64,000 bases of DNA from Versatilivorator sp963663845. Its GTDB lineage: Bacteria; Acidobacteriota; Terriglobia; Versatilivoradales; Versatilivoraceae. Shown here in pieces: positions 8,468-17,573 of this stretch (within the stretch, counting starts at the first letter, position 1; each line of letters begins with the position of its first letter). Location of the stretch: assembly GCA_963663845.2 (NCBI GenBank), contig OY760650.2, positions 3,224,001 through 3,288,000 of the forward strand, given 5' to 3'. The position numbers and the translations under genes were made by a program. A model generated the notes under the pieces. It saw only the letters and a program-made list of their open reading frames with translations, did not search any database and was not told the DNA's origin.

Positions 8468-9454
8468 TCAGGAGTCCTTGTCCACGAATACCGGCTGAGT
8501 CCAGGCCGTATATCCCATGGAGTCCACCACCCGGGCCCGCACATAGCCTTCGCCGCCTTGGATCCGATAGCGGGCCGTCAACCCCTGAACCTTGGTGAGC
8601 AGGCGGCCCCCGTCACCGATGAAATGGGTGGTGTACTTGAAGGTCGGCTTCTCCTCGATGACGATCTCGATTCCCTGGTCGTCCACCTGAAGGTCCGACA
8701 GGGAAACGCCGGTGGAAGCGTAGAAGCGGCCGGCCTCCAGGCCCTCCATGATGGCCGCGGTCGAAAGACGGGGAGCCCGGACCACCACCCAGCCGCGCCC
8801 CGGGTTGAGGCGGTCGGGGCTGAATTCCCCCTTGAACTGGTGGGCGTCATCCACGGCGATGCCGTAAATGAGCTTGCCGCTGCTGAGGATCTCGTCCCAC
8901 ATGGCCTCCAGGCCGGGCGAGCCGCCGCCTCCGTGGTTGTGGACCGAGGGCGCGCCGTTGTAGATCTCGAAGAGCTTGTTGTTGCGGACCTGGCGCATCT
9001 GATCGGCGGTCAGAGCCCAGCGGAAGTTGGGATGGTTGATGTGGGGCACGCCGCCCACCCCGCGGATGGCGTCCACGTTGCGCTGGAGCATTTGCACCGG
9101 GTCGGAGCCCCCTTGAGGCGGGACGACCTCCCGCAGGTTCAGTCCGTTGATGTGGATGGGGCTTCCTTCGAAGCTGTCGGTAACTTCTTCTCCGTTGATG
9201 ACCAGGAACTGCTCCCGGGCTGCGAAAATGCTGTTGAGGCCCTTGACCTCGGTCAGAAAGTTATGGTCCGTCAGCACCAGGAAGTGGTAGCGGTGCTCCT
9301 TGTACCAGCGCACCACCTCGTCCGGGGTGCTGTCTCCATCCGAGTTGATGGTGTGGGTGTGGGTGTTCCCCTTGTACCACTGCAGCGGCTCGCTCGGCCT
9401 CATGGCCAGCAGGCAGAGGGGGAGGAATGCGACGGCAAGGTGGATGCGTTTCAT
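8468..9454 (-). CDS. PHP-domain metal-dependent phosphoesterase, exported
   Basis: 328 residues from MKRIHLAVAF, a start preferred over the upstream 9532 because it gives a signal peptide (about 1-20) and has an AGG ribosome site. The PHP signature is clear: GNTHTHTINSDGD (His32, His34, Asp39), VLTDHNFL (Asp63, His64), INGEEV (Glu89) and VPHINHPNFRW, together supplying the di- or trinuclear metal site. Such proteins (CehA/McbA-like group) hydrolyse phospho- or carboxyl esters; the substrate here is unknown. Stand-alone gene between repeat-rich spacers, transcribed away from the PQQ gene at 9657. Confidence 0.85.
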   Translation of the reverse strand: MKRIHLAVAFLPLCLLAMRPSEPLQWYKGNTHTHTINSDGDSTPDEVVRWYKEHRYHFLVLTDHNFLTEVKGLNSIFAAREQFLVINGEEVTDSFEGSPIHINGLNLREVVPPQGGSDPVQMLQRNVDAIRGVGGVPHINHPNFRWALTADQMRQVRNNKLFEIYNGAPSVHNHGGGGSPGLEAMWDEILSSGKLIYGIAVDDAHQFKGEFSPDRLNPGRGWVVVRAPRLSTAAIMEGLEAGRFYASTGVSLSDLQVDDQGIEIVIEEKPTFKYTTHFIGDGGRLLTKVQGLTARYRIQGGEGYVRARVVDSMGYTAWTQPVFVDKDS

Positions 9455-9656
9455 GGGACCTGTTTCCAAGCGGATGGTGCCGGCGCCAGGCCGGATGGCG
9501 AGCCTACACGATAACCCATCCCTCCGAGCCAAGGCAACGATTCCCGGAGATGGCGAGACTCCTCGGGCAAAAAGAAAGACAAAGCCGGACCGACCTGCAA
9601 TACTGGGTCTCTTTTCACTGCTTGATGCAGCCCCCTGATCACCGAGAAAGGCCCCA

Positions 9657-10934
9657 ATGGCTCGAATCCTGATTCCTTCATGCCGGATCTTGCTGCTTTC
9701 CGGGCTGCTTCTGTGGCTGGGCGCAAAACCGGCTGGGGTCGGCCGGTTGGCCGCCGGAGAATCGGACTGGCCCCAGTTCCTGGGCCCGACGCGGAACGGC
9801 GTCTACGGGGGACCGGCGATTTCCGGTTCCTGGCCCGCCTCGGGGCCTCCCATCCTCTGGCGGAAGCCGGTGGGGGAGGGGTTCAGCGGGGCTGTGGTTC
9901 AGGCCGGGCGCCTGGTTCTGTTCCATCGGATCGAAAGCCGGGAACGGGTGGAGTGCCTCGATGCTCGAACCGGCCGGCCCTTGTGGCAATACGACTATCC
10001 TACCGACTACCGGGACGATTTCGGTTTCGACGGCGGGCCGAGAGCCACCCCGTCGATTTGGGAAGGCAAGGTCTACACCTTCGGGGCCCAGGGGGTCTTG
10101 CATTGCCTGGAGCTGGAAAGCGGCAGGCAAGTCTGGAGCGTGAAGACCCACCGGAAGTTCGACGGTCGCAAGGGCTTCTTCGGCGCTGCCTGCTCCCCTC
10201 TGGTCGAGGACGGCCGGCTGTTCCTCAACGTCGGCGGACGGGAGCAGGCGGGGCTGGTGGCGTTCGACGCCCGCACCGGGCGAGTTCTGTGGACCGCCAC
10301 TGACGACGAGGCCAGCTACTCCTCTCCCGCCATGGCCACCTTGGGCGGCCGCCGCCAGGTGCTGTTCCTGACCCGCACCGGACTGGTTTCGGTGGATCCG
10401 AAGAGCGGGGAGGTCCTGTTCCGCTTTCGCTGGAGAGCCCGCAGCCGGGCTTCGGTGAACGCCGCCACCCCGCTGGCGGCAGGCCCCTTGATCTTCCTCT
10501 CGGCCAGCTATGGAACGGGAGCGGTGCAGCTCAGGGTCAAGGGCGCCGAGCCGGAAACGGTCTGGACCTCGGACGAGTCCCTCTCCAACCACTATTCGAC
10601 CAGCGTGATCCGGGGCGACCACCTCTTCGGATTTCACGGCCGCCAGGAATACGGCCAGTCCCTGCGCTGCGTGGCGCTGAAGACGGGCCGGGTCCTCTGG
10701 AGCCGGGACGGTTTCGGAGCCGGCACCGTGAGCCTGGCGGGGGACCGGCTGGTGGTGCTGAAGGAAAACGGGGAGCTGCTTCTGGTTGCGGCCTCGCCCC
10801 AGGGCTTCCGCCTCATCGCCAAGGCCAGGGTCCTGGCCCCCACCGTGCGAGCCTATCCCGCTCTGGCCGACGGCCGCCTGTTTGCACGCAATCAGAAGGA
10901 GTTGGTGGCCGTGGATCTTCAACCCGATCGATAA
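9657..10934 (+). CDS. PQQ-binding-like beta-propeller protein, exported
   Basis: 425 residues with a signal peptide (about 1-33). It begins DWPQFLGPTRNGVY, the usual opening of these outer-surface propellers, followed by repeated blades such as VECLDARTGRPLWQYDYP, LHCLELESGRQVWSV, LVAFDARTGRVLWTA and LRCVALKTGRVLWSRDG. The repeats resemble PQQ-dependent dehydrogenase blades but lack the dehydrogenase catalytic Asp and heme motifs, so a structural or scaffold role is more likely than PQQ catalysis. It is a paralogue of the convergent gene at 11615-13129, sharing the same opening motif and the RWRARSRASVNA / PWRSRSYESVNA segment. Function unknown. Confidence 0.85.
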   Translation: MARILIPSCRILLLSGLLLWLGAKPAGVGRLAAGESDWPQFLGPTRNGVYGGPAISGSWPASGPPILWRKPVGEGFSGAVVQAGRLVLFHRIESRERVECLDARTGRPLWQYDYPTDYRDDFGFDGGPRATPSIWEGKVYTFGAQGVLHCLELESGRQVWSVKTHRKFDGRKGFFGAACSPLVEDGRLFLNVGGREQAGLVAFDARTGRVLWTATDDEASYSSPAMATLGGRRQVLFLTRTGLVSVDPKSGEVLFRFRWRARSRASVNAATPLAAGPLIFLSASYGTGAVQLRVKGAEPETVWTSDESLSNHYSTSVIRGDHLFGFHGRQEYGQSLRCVALKTGRVLWSRDGFGAGTVSLAGDRLVVLKENGELLLVAASPQGFRLIAKARVLAPTVRAYPALADGRLFARNQKELVAVDLQPDR

Positions 10935-10980
10935 CAACGATCGGCCACGAAGGGACAAATGCAGGAGAGTGTCTGATCGT

Positions 10981-11643
10981 TCAGGGCCTGGGGACCGGTG
11001 TTCGCTTCAGCGGCTGTCGCGTAGCGTAGGCGAGCGACCGCCAGGCCCACTCGGCCGGTCCGAAGCGGAATCGGCGCAGCCAGAGCGGCGAGGCGAGGAG
11101 TTGCACCGCCCAGACGCCGGCCACCAGGCCCACTTGGCCCAGGCGGTCGACCGACCCGAACCAGCCGAGCCCGTGGCCGTAGAAGAGGGTCGTACACAGG
11201 ACGGACTGCAGCAGGTAGACCGCCATTCCACAAACCGCGTAGGTGACGAGGATGTCGCCATGCCAGAGCAGATGGGCATGGAGCAGGCCGATGACCAGCA
11301 GATACCCCATCCGCCGGTAGTGCAACCTGGCGCCGCCGCTCCCCTCTGACCGCTCCGCCATCAGGACGATCCCCGCGCCGAACAGCATCGAGAAGATGGC
11401 CATGAACTTCTGATCGGCGAGCATCCGTCCCGCCAGCCAGACGTAGAGGTTGGCTCCCTCCAGGTCGCCGTAGGCGGTCGGGTTGAAGTAGGCCGCCTGG
11501 GGCATCGCGAATCCCTGGATGTTCATCACCAGGATGCCAAGCAGGGCGAAGCCGCGCAGGACGTCGATCGCCTCGATGCGCGCGGTCTCGGCGACGGGCC
11601 CTGAGCCCGGCCGGTCAAGGGGACTGGTCATGTCGCCCTTCAT
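10981..11643 (-). CDS. DUF418-family membrane protein with large internal deletion
   Basis: 220 residues. The N-terminus has the DUF418 opening RIEAIDVLRGFALLGILVMNI, followed by membrane helices to about residue 142 (ILVTYAVCGMAVYL). The sequence then jumps directly to the family's C-terminal signature (LQSVLCTTLFYGHGLG ... WLRRFRFGPAEWAWRSLAYATRQPL). Typical members are about 380-420 residues, so roughly 170-200 residues of the middle are missing while the frame is kept. Whether the remnant folds is unknown; it may be a decaying gene. It overlaps the 3' end of the upstream PQQ gene (11615-11643); a second ATG at 11631 would shorten the overlap. Confidence 0.75.
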   Translation of the reverse strand: MKGDMTSPLDRPGSGPVAETARIEAIDVLRGFALLGILVMNIQGFAMPQAAYFNPTAYGDLEGANLYVWLAGRMLADQKFMAIFSMLFGAGIVLMAERSEGSGGARLHYRRMGYLLVIGLLHAHLLWHGDILVTYAVCGMAVYLLQSVLCTTLFYGHGLGWFGSVDRLGQVGLVAGVWAVQLLASPLWLRRFRFGPAEWAWRSLAYATRQPLKRTPVPRP

Positions 11644-13129
11644 TCGCCCGCAGGTCGTAGCACAGCAGCCGCGGCGATCCTCCCCGGACGAAGTCGCGGC
11701 GGTTCTGGGAGACGTAGAGCAGGCCCCGGCTCAGGACCGGCGGAGACCAGGACTCGCGGGCGGCGAACAGCCAGGCGCGGGAGAGGATCCGGTAGCCCCG
11801 GGGAGAGAGGTCGAGCCACAGCAGGTGGCCCAGCTCTCCCAGGCAGAGGAAGTGCCCGTCGGCCCAGAGCAGGGAGCCCCGGTAGGTGGTGAAGGTTCGG
11901 GTCACCTGGCGGCCGCCGAACTCGAGGGTTTCTTCCCATTCCGGCACGGCGCGCCACATCTCCTTTCCCGTCTTCAGGTCGATGCAGGCCAGGGCCGCGT
12001 CGGGCTCGTTGCGTCCGTCGAACCCGTAGAGGTATCCCTCCCGGTGGATGGCCGTGTTCCAGTGCAGGCCGAAGCGGGGCGCGGTCCAGGCCAATCGGTG
12101 AGCGCCGCCGGGGAGCAGGTCGAGCAGCGCGGCTCCCGTCTTGTAGCTGGCCGAGATCAGCACCTGGTTGTCGATCACCACCGGGTTGGAGGCATTGACC
12201 GACTCGTAGCTGCGGCTCCTCCAGGGAAAGCGGAAGTCGATCTTTCCGTTGGCGGGATCGATGCTCAGCAGCCCCCCGGTGGGCGGGCGGCTTTCGCCTC
12301 CGGCGAAGACGAAAATGCGCCGCTTGCCTCTCACCGTGGCCGGAACCGGGGACGCATAGCTGGGACCCCACCGATCTCCGGTCTCCCAGGCGAGTTTGCC
12401 GGTGTGCTTGTCCAGGGCGATCACCGAGGGCCCTCCCGGTGCGCCCACGTTGACAATCAACCGGTTCCCTTCGACCAGGGGCGTGGCGGCGACCCCGAAG
12501 AAATCCTGGGGCACCCGGAACTCACGCGACAAGTGGCGCTTCCAGTGGACGGCGCCCGACTCCAGGTCCAGGCAATGGAGCCGGCCTTCGGCGCCGTAGG
12601 TGTAGACGCGGTCGCCGTCGATCACCGGGCTGCAGCGGGGTCCGTCGTTGTAGCCGTAGCGGTCGCTGTAGCCTGTCGGGTATCGGAAGGTCCAGTAGCG
12701 CTGTCCGGTTTCGGGGTGCAGGCAGTCGACGATCTCCTCCTGGCCCTGGCGGTAGAAGTAGACCAGCCGGGAGCCGCCAATGGCCGGTGAGGTGTAGCCG
12801 GTTCCCTTGGCCAGTTCCCAGACCAGGGGCGGCCCGCCCTCCGGCCAATGCTTGAGCAGGCGGGTCTCGCTGGAAACCCCGTTGTGGGTCGGTCCCAGGA
12901 ACGAGGTCCAATCGTGGGTGACGGCCCCTGAAGGGAGGGGCTTGGGCTTGGAGTGAAAGCGAACGCCGGGGTGGGTTGCCGGTGAAGGAGGCTTGCCTTT
13001 GGCGGATGCCGGCAGCGGAGCGGCTCCGGCGGTCCACCCCTGGGCCGGCCAAGACCGATCACCCGTTTGACAGGCGCTCTGGGCAAGCCAGAATCCGGCG
13101 AGCATGAATCCCAGCAACGGTCGTTTCAT
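11615..13129 (-). CDS. PQQ-binding-like beta-propeller protein, exported
   Basis: 504 residues. N-terminal export signal MKRPLLGFMLAGFWLAQSAC, possibly a lipoprotein (Cys20). After a Pro-rich linker the propeller starts at HDWTSFLGPTHNGVS, with blades VDCLHPETGQRYWTF, LHCLDLESGAVHWKR, VIALDKHTGKLAWET, LLSIDPANGKIDFRF and LACIDLKTGKEMWRA. Same family as 9657-10934, with which it shares order of blades and a conserved FLGPT..GV start. It sits 15 bp downstream of the large unknown secreted protein (13144-15612) and overlaps the mini-DUF418 gene, so the three probably form one transcript. Confidence 0.85.
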   Translation of the reverse strand: MKRPLLGFMLAGFWLAQSACQTGDRSWPAQGWTAGAAPLPASAKGKPPSPATHPGVRFHSKPKPLPSGAVTHDWTSFLGPTHNGVSSETRLLKHWPEGGPPLVWELAKGTGYTSPAIGGSRLVYFYRQGQEEIVDCLHPETGQRYWTFRYPTGYSDRYGYNDGPRCSPVIDGDRVYTYGAEGRLHCLDLESGAVHWKRHLSREFRVPQDFFGVAATPLVEGNRLIVNVGAPGGPSVIALDKHTGKLAWETGDRWGPSYASPVPATVRGKRRIFVFAGGESRPPTGGLLSIDPANGKIDFRFPWRSRSYESVNASNPVVIDNQVLISASYKTGAALLDLLPGGAHRLAWTAPRFGLHWNTAIHREGYLYGFDGRNEPDAALACIDLKTGKEMWRAVPEWEETLEFGGRQVTRTFTTYRGSLLWADGHFLCLGELGHLLWLDLSPRGYRILSRAWLFAARESWSPPVLSRGLLYVSQNRRDFVRGGSPRLLCYDLRANEGRHDQSP

Positions 13130-13143
13130 TGCTCCTTCTCAAG

Positions 13144-15612
13144 TCAATACCGCACCTGGGTGGGCCGTCCCCGGTCCTCGCCGCGCAGCCAGATGAAGAC
13201 TGGGGCGTGGGGCTCGGGCGAAGGCCAGGGCAAGCTGATCCGCAGGGTCTGTTTTTGGGGATCGTCGGGGAAGGGGGTGGGGATGCCCACGACGGGGCGA
13301 CCCTGGCTCTCGTCCCAACCCGCCCTGGCGATGTGGTGCAGTTCCTCTCCGGTCAGGATACCTTCGTAGAGCGATTCCCCCAGCTTCTTGCCGGTCAGGA
13401 CGAAGCGCTCGATCCTGGGCAGGCGGACCACCCGGCCCAAGGAGTGCGGATCGGACGATCCGGTGGTCTCGTCTTGGACCACGGCCGCCAGGGAGCAGTC
13501 GGTGGCGCTCAGGCTGCCCGGGTCCAGCGAGAGGAACAGGGTGTCCTTCCCGGTGACGTCCAGCCGGCCGGCGCCCTGGGGTTGGCCGGGGACAAGGGTC
13601 AGCCTGGCTTGGAATATCCCGCTGCTCCGGCATCCCAGTTGCAAGGAGGCCACCGAGTCGAGGTGCTCCACCTCGATGGCGAAGCTGACCGGCCGGCCCG
13701 CCGGGAGCTCGCCCTCGCGCAGTCCCAGCCTGGCTTTGGGCGGGAAGGAGGTGTGGGCGCCTGCAATGGCCGGCCGGCGCCCCACCACCTGCAGTCCCTC
13801 CGTCAGCACGACCGGAGCCTCCAGTCCGGCGACCCTCAAGGTGACAGGGAGGAGATCTCCCTTTTGCGCCGCATCCTCCAGGTAGGCCGTGACGCCGCGC
13901 CGTTCAAGCTCCTGGGTTGCCGGCGGCACCGGCGCCAGCGCCCAACGGGCCTTGGCGCTCTCCAGCCCGTCGATGCGCTCCAGGCCGGTTCCTTCCAGCA
14001 ATAGTCCCTGGCCTTCTTCTCCGAGATTGACCTTGAGAGGGAGATTGGCAAGCCGGGGCAGCGCGGGGTGAACCTCCAGAGGAAGAACCCGAGGCTCGGC
14101 GTCGTCCTGGGAGATCTTCAGCCCGTAGAGGCCGGGGGCAAGCCGGTCGGTATCCAGTGAGAAACCCAGTTGCTCCTGCCATCCGCGGGGTGTCCTTGGA
14201 GACAGCAGGAAGGGCAGCGGCGTCACGGTCTGGCCTGAAGCGTCGGGCTCCACCAGCTCCAGCCTCTTGACGAACTGGAAGTCGGCGCCCGTCAACTCGA
14301 TGCGGACCCGTCCGCTCTTGGTCACCAGCCTGTCCCTGGATTGGGCTGTCAGCCGAGACAGGTCGAGGTCCCCCAACCGGTGGAGCCGAAAACGTCCGTC
14401 CAGCTCAAGGGGTTCCCAATCCCAGGAAGCGGCCAGGGTGTACTCCCCGGGGGGAACCGCTGTTTCGCCGGTGTCCAGTTTCAGAGCCCGCAGCGACGCC
14501 TGGAGAGAAACCCCGACGGCAAACTTCCGGCCGCTTCCGGCCTGGATCAGCTTCCAGTCATGGGCGCGCGGCAACTGTCTCCTGTCGGAGGCGTCCTCCG
14601 CCTGGATCGGAAGCAGGGCCTCCCGGCCAATGGGAAGATGAACATCGGAAGCCACCTTGACCCGAGGCGGCTCTCGGGAGGGGATGCGCAGGGCCCACAG
14701 GTAGGCGATCCTGGCCCGGGCCTTGGGAGGCCGACGCTGGGAGCAGAGCTGAACGTCGTGGGGCGGGACGTTCTGGGCGAAGGCCGAGCGGAAGTCGGTC
14801 CCGGGAGAGATCAGGGTTCTCAGGTTCTGAAACAGGGCCACTCCTCCGGTGGCCAGCAGGGCCGAGTTTCCCAGGAACAGGGTCGCCAGCGAAGCGGCCA
14901 GGCCGGCCGATTGCCGTATTCCGTGGGCCGGCTGGGGGTTGAGCGGGTCGTAGGTCGAGAGTGACGGCAGCAGGGTGCGCAGCAGCAGGGTTGCCTGTTG
15001 GTCGGCCGGCGCCTCGGGGTCGATGCGGGGCAGGCTGACGTTGTGCTGGGCGGAGAACCCCTGCAGCACGGCGTCCAGGGGTTGGGAGTTGGCGGGGGAG
15101 CGTTCCCAGGCCGCCAGCGCTTCCACCAGGGCTCCCACCTGGGCCGTCTGCTGGGCGTAGTCGGCGAGTTGGGTGATGACGTCCTCGTTGTTCCTGACCA
15201 GGGACTTGACCTTCTTGACGTTCAGCCCCCGGGGACCGTAGACGGCCGCCACCACCTCGACGTCGAAGGGAACCTCCCACTGGGTGGCTGCCCCGGCCGG
15301 CCTGGGGTCCAGCACCACCCATTCCTTTTCGGGACTGCTCCCGGCGGCGATCAGCACCAGGGCGATGCTGGCCTGGCGCTTTCGGTCGGACGTCTGGCGA
15401 ATCGGGATGTAGAGCAGCTTCCGGCCCTTCTCCAGTCGATTGACCGCGGCCAGCGGGAGCGCCCTCACCTTGGGCGCCGGTTGCACCAGGAAACGGAACT
15501 GGCCGATGGATTGTCCGCCGGCGCAGAGAGGCGGCTTGGCCGCCGCCGCTGGCCGGCACAGGGCCAGGGCCAGCCCCAGCCCTATCGCCAACGCTGCAGG
15601 AATCCTTGCCAA
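13144..15612 (-). CDS. Large exported protein of unknown function
   Basis: About 822 residues. A signal peptide (ALAIGLGLALALCRPAAAA) is clear. I do not recognise a catalytic domain. An N-terminal region about 30-300 includes a helical part and a Gly/Ala-rich hydrophobic stretch (SAGLAASLATLFLGNSALLATGGVALFQNL). The C-terminal 500 residues are rich in beta-type segments with LEGTGLERIDGL, SVASLQLGCRSSG and similar, suggestive of successive Ig-like modules. Start: a TTG at 15612 with GAGGGAGG 4-5 bases upstream is preferred over the TTG at 15627; no ATG is available in this frame. First gene of the apparent unit with the PQQ-propeller and DUF418 genes. Confidence 0.7.
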   Translation of the reverse strand: MARIPAALAIGLGLALALCRPAAAAKPPLCAGGQSIGQFRFLVQPAPKVRALPLAAVNRLEKGRKLLYIPIRQTSDRKRQASIALVLIAAGSSPEKEWVVLDPRPAGAATQWEVPFDVEVVAAVYGPRGLNVKKVKSLVRNNEDVITQLADYAQQTAQVGALVEALAAWERSPANSQPLDAVLQGFSAQHNVSLPRIDPEAPADQQATLLLRTLLPSLSTYDPLNPQPAHGIRQSAGLAASLATLFLGNSALLATGGVALFQNLRTLISPGTDFRSAFAQNVPPHDVQLCSQRRPPKARARIAYLWALRIPSREPPRVKVASDVHLPIGREALLPIQAEDASDRRQLPRAHDWKLIQAGSGRKFAVGVSLQASLRALKLDTGETAVPPGEYTLAASWDWEPLELDGRFRLHRLGDLDLSRLTAQSRDRLVTKSGRVRIELTGADFQFVKRLELVEPDASGQTVTPLPFLLSPRTPRGWQEQLGFSLDTDRLAPGLYGLKISQDDAEPRVLPLEVHPALPRLANLPLKVNLGEEGQGLLLEGTGLERIDGLESAKARWALAPVPPATQELERRGVTAYLEDAAQKGDLLPVTLRVAGLEAPVVLTEGLQVVGRRPAIAGAHTSFPPKARLGLREGELPAGRPVSFAIEVEHLDSVASLQLGCRSSGIFQARLTLVPGQPQGAGRLDVTGKDTLFLSLDPGSLSATDCSLAAVVQDETTGSSDPHSLGRVVRLPRIERFVLTGKKLGESLYEGILTGEELHHIARAGWDESQGRPVVGIPTPFPDDPQKQTLRISLPWPSPEPHAPVFIWLRGEDRGRPTQVRY

Positions 15613-15695
15613 TTCGACCTCCCTCAAGTTTCATGATCGCCTATCCGGGGGAGGATTGAAAGTGCCAAAAGGAGTCGGTCTTGGCGGTTTTTGGT

Positions 15696-16505
15696 TCGTG
15701 GATAGCCCGGCCCCCGCCCCAGACGACAGGGCGGATCATACAGGATGAAACCGGGTGGTTTCAGACAAGCGAGGCCCCCGCCCCCCACGACGGGGCGGAT
15801 CATTCGAGGAAGAAACTGACGATCTCTATTGAAGACGAACCACAAATGGACACGAATGAACACGAATAGGGATGGATTTCTGTCAGTTTTTCTTCGTGTC
15901 CCTTCGCGGTCCTTCGCGTGACTTCGTGGATCACTCTTTTTTCTTTATGTTTCAGGTCAGCAGCGCCCCCGCCCTTCCACGACGGTGCGGATCATACGAG
16001 GGTGAAACAAGAGAAGTTCATGGCCTGTCGGGAACAAGAGTTTTGAACATGGATGCACAGGATTATCAGGATGGGAGGGTGCAGCAGCAGAGCTGACTCC
16101 GGCGGTGATCGCGGCGGATTTGCGGAAATCCAGGACTTCAAACCAGCCGTCTCCGGAAAAAATCCTGTGCATCCTGTGCATCCATGTCAATAAAAAAGGG
16201 GATTCGGCTTCGCCCCGAAAGCGGAGCCGGCCCGGCAGGCCTCAAAGAGGGCGTAACATCCTGTGAGTCAACGGGATAGATCCAACTGAAGCCGGCTGAT
16301 TTCCAATTTTGTTTCAGGTAAGTGGTTAGCCGTGCCCCCGCCCTAGCGGGCGGGTCATACGAGAGCGAAACAGGTTTGTTTCAGTTGCTGAACGTGTCTA
16401 TCGAATAACTATCCACTAACCACTGATCACTAGTCACTTTTCACCTAGCCGCGCTGCCGTCCCGGACGACGGGGCGTCTCATGAGAGGCGAATCAGGGGT
16501 GTTCC
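15696..16505. repeat. Cluster of REP-like palindromic repeats plus other dispersed repeats
   Basis: No gene seen in 15628-16514. At least five copies of a roughly 60-bp element lie at about 15700-15751, 15758-15816, 15950-16008, 16311-16371 and 16377-16505 (last one extended). Full copies open with GTTTCA, contain GCCCCCGCCC, a short loop and GACGGGGCGGATCAT, and close with GAAAC, so they can fold as hairpins. Between them lie an 'AACCACAAATGGACACGAAT' repeat (15836-15869) and two 'CACAGGAT...' repeats (about 16045-16075 and 16160-16190). Confidence 0.75.
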
Positions 16506-16514
16506 AGACAAGGC

Positions 16515-16841
16515 CTATGCTTCGACGCGGAGCCGTCCCTGGCGCTCCGAATGGGGCTCTCGGATGATGATGTCCACATCGCGTCCCAGGGCCGTCAAAA
16601 GGCGTAGAAGCCGCTCCATGGAGTACTCCCGGAAATTCCCTCGCAGCAGGCGCGACACATCGGGCTGAGACAGCCGGAGCAGTTTCGCCGCCTCGACCTG
16701 CTTGAGGCCGCGTTGGCGAATGATCTTGTCGATCCGAGTGACGAGTTCGGCTTTGAGCAAGTGTGTGTCGGGATCCGGGAGACCCAGGTCAGCGAATACG
16801 TTGGCGCTGCCCCGTTCGATTTTCACGTTGCCGGCCTTCAT
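16515..16841 (-). CDS. HTH (XRE-type) antitoxin, HigA-like
   Basis: 108 residues from MKAGNVKIERGS. A helix-turn-helix of the XRE class spans about 40-90 (LKQVEAAKLLRLSQPDVSRLLRGNFREYSMERLLRLLTALG), with the C-terminal DVDIIIRE segment typical of COG5606 antitoxins. It should neutralise the toxin encoded just upstream and autorepress the operon. Start chosen because GGAGG lies 8 bases upstream; ATG 16859 is the alternative. Its 5' part overlaps the toxin gene's 3' end by 53 bp in another frame. Confidence 0.85.
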   Translation of the reverse strand: MKAGNVKIERGSANVFADLGLPDPDTHLLKAELVTRIDKIIRQRGLKQVEAAKLLRLSQPDVSRLLRGNFREYSMERLLRLLTALGRDVDIIIREPHSERQGRLRVEA

Positions 16842-17214
16842 CGATCTGCCCTCCGCCATAGTTCTCTCGGTAGTGTTGCTCCGCCACCCGGAGCCTCCGT
16901 CTGACCAGGTCGATTTCCGGCTGTGGCGTTGCGATTCCCCGCTTGGCCTTCTTTTGGAAGGCATGTAGCACGTAGACTGCGGCCCTGAACCGGACCGTGT
17001 AAACCGCCCGAAACGCATCACCGTCGTGGCGCGCGACCACCTCCAGGACGTTGCTTCCCAAGCCCCTGAGCGGCTTGACGCCTCGGTGTTTCAGTCCGAC
17101 CTGGGCCTGATAGAGCGCGTAGCCGACCACGTCCTGCACCGCCTCCGGAAAGCTCTTTAGATCCGCCTTGCTGGAGCCGATCCATTCGACAGGTTTGGGT
17201 AGGCCGGCGACCAT
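16789..17214 (-). CDS. RelE/HigB-type toxin (phage-derived Gp49-like)
   Basis: 141 residues from MVAGLPKPVEWIGSSKADLKSFPEAVQDVVGYALYQAQ. Family motifs: GVKPLRGLGSNVLEVVARHDGDAFRAVYTVRF and AVYVLHAFQKKAKRGIATPQPEIDLVRRRL, the core of the HigB/RelE-like mRNA-interferase fold. The last 20 or so residues (QIDEGRQRENRTGQRQRIR) extend past the usual end and run into the antitoxin gene, so the toxin may have lost its original stop. Toxin-first order with overlap is usual in this subfamily. Confidence 0.82.
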   Translation of the reverse strand: MVAGLPKPVEWIGSSKADLKSFPEAVQDVVGYALYQAQVGLKHRGVKPLRGLGSNVLEVVARHDGDAFRAVYTVRFRAAVYVLHAFQKKAKRGIATPQPEIDLVRRRLRVAEQHYRENYGGGQIDEGRQRENRTGQRQRIR

Positions 17215-17573
17215 GCCGATTATAGTGATTCCTCCATATACAAACAAGCCGTTACTGGGTACGGTGACACCAGCAAATAGTCTCTATCGATGATGCTCGG
17301 GGGCACCAAGGCCGCTGACACTTTTGCCGATGCGCCGGTAAGTGACCGCTTTCGAGGATGTCCTCGTCGCGGAACAGCCGTTTCCTGAAAAATCCTGTGC
17401 ATCCTGTGCATCGATGTTGGTAATTCCTGAAACTCACGAGGCGGGGCAAAGCGCCCCCCACAGGCTAGACAGCGGGCTGCGTCCTGGATAGCCGGGCAAC
17501 CGCAGGGGTTACCCCTACGACGGCATGCAGTGGGGGGTGGTCGCCGGGGTGTCAGCTTGCTCCGGGGCAGAAA
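17215..17573. other. 359-bp spacer without a gene
   Basis: Contains a CATCCTGTGCATCGATG-type dispersed repeat (about 17392-17417, same family as 16165-16190 and 32302-32330). No open frame with family features and no clear terminator seen. Confidence 0.5.
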
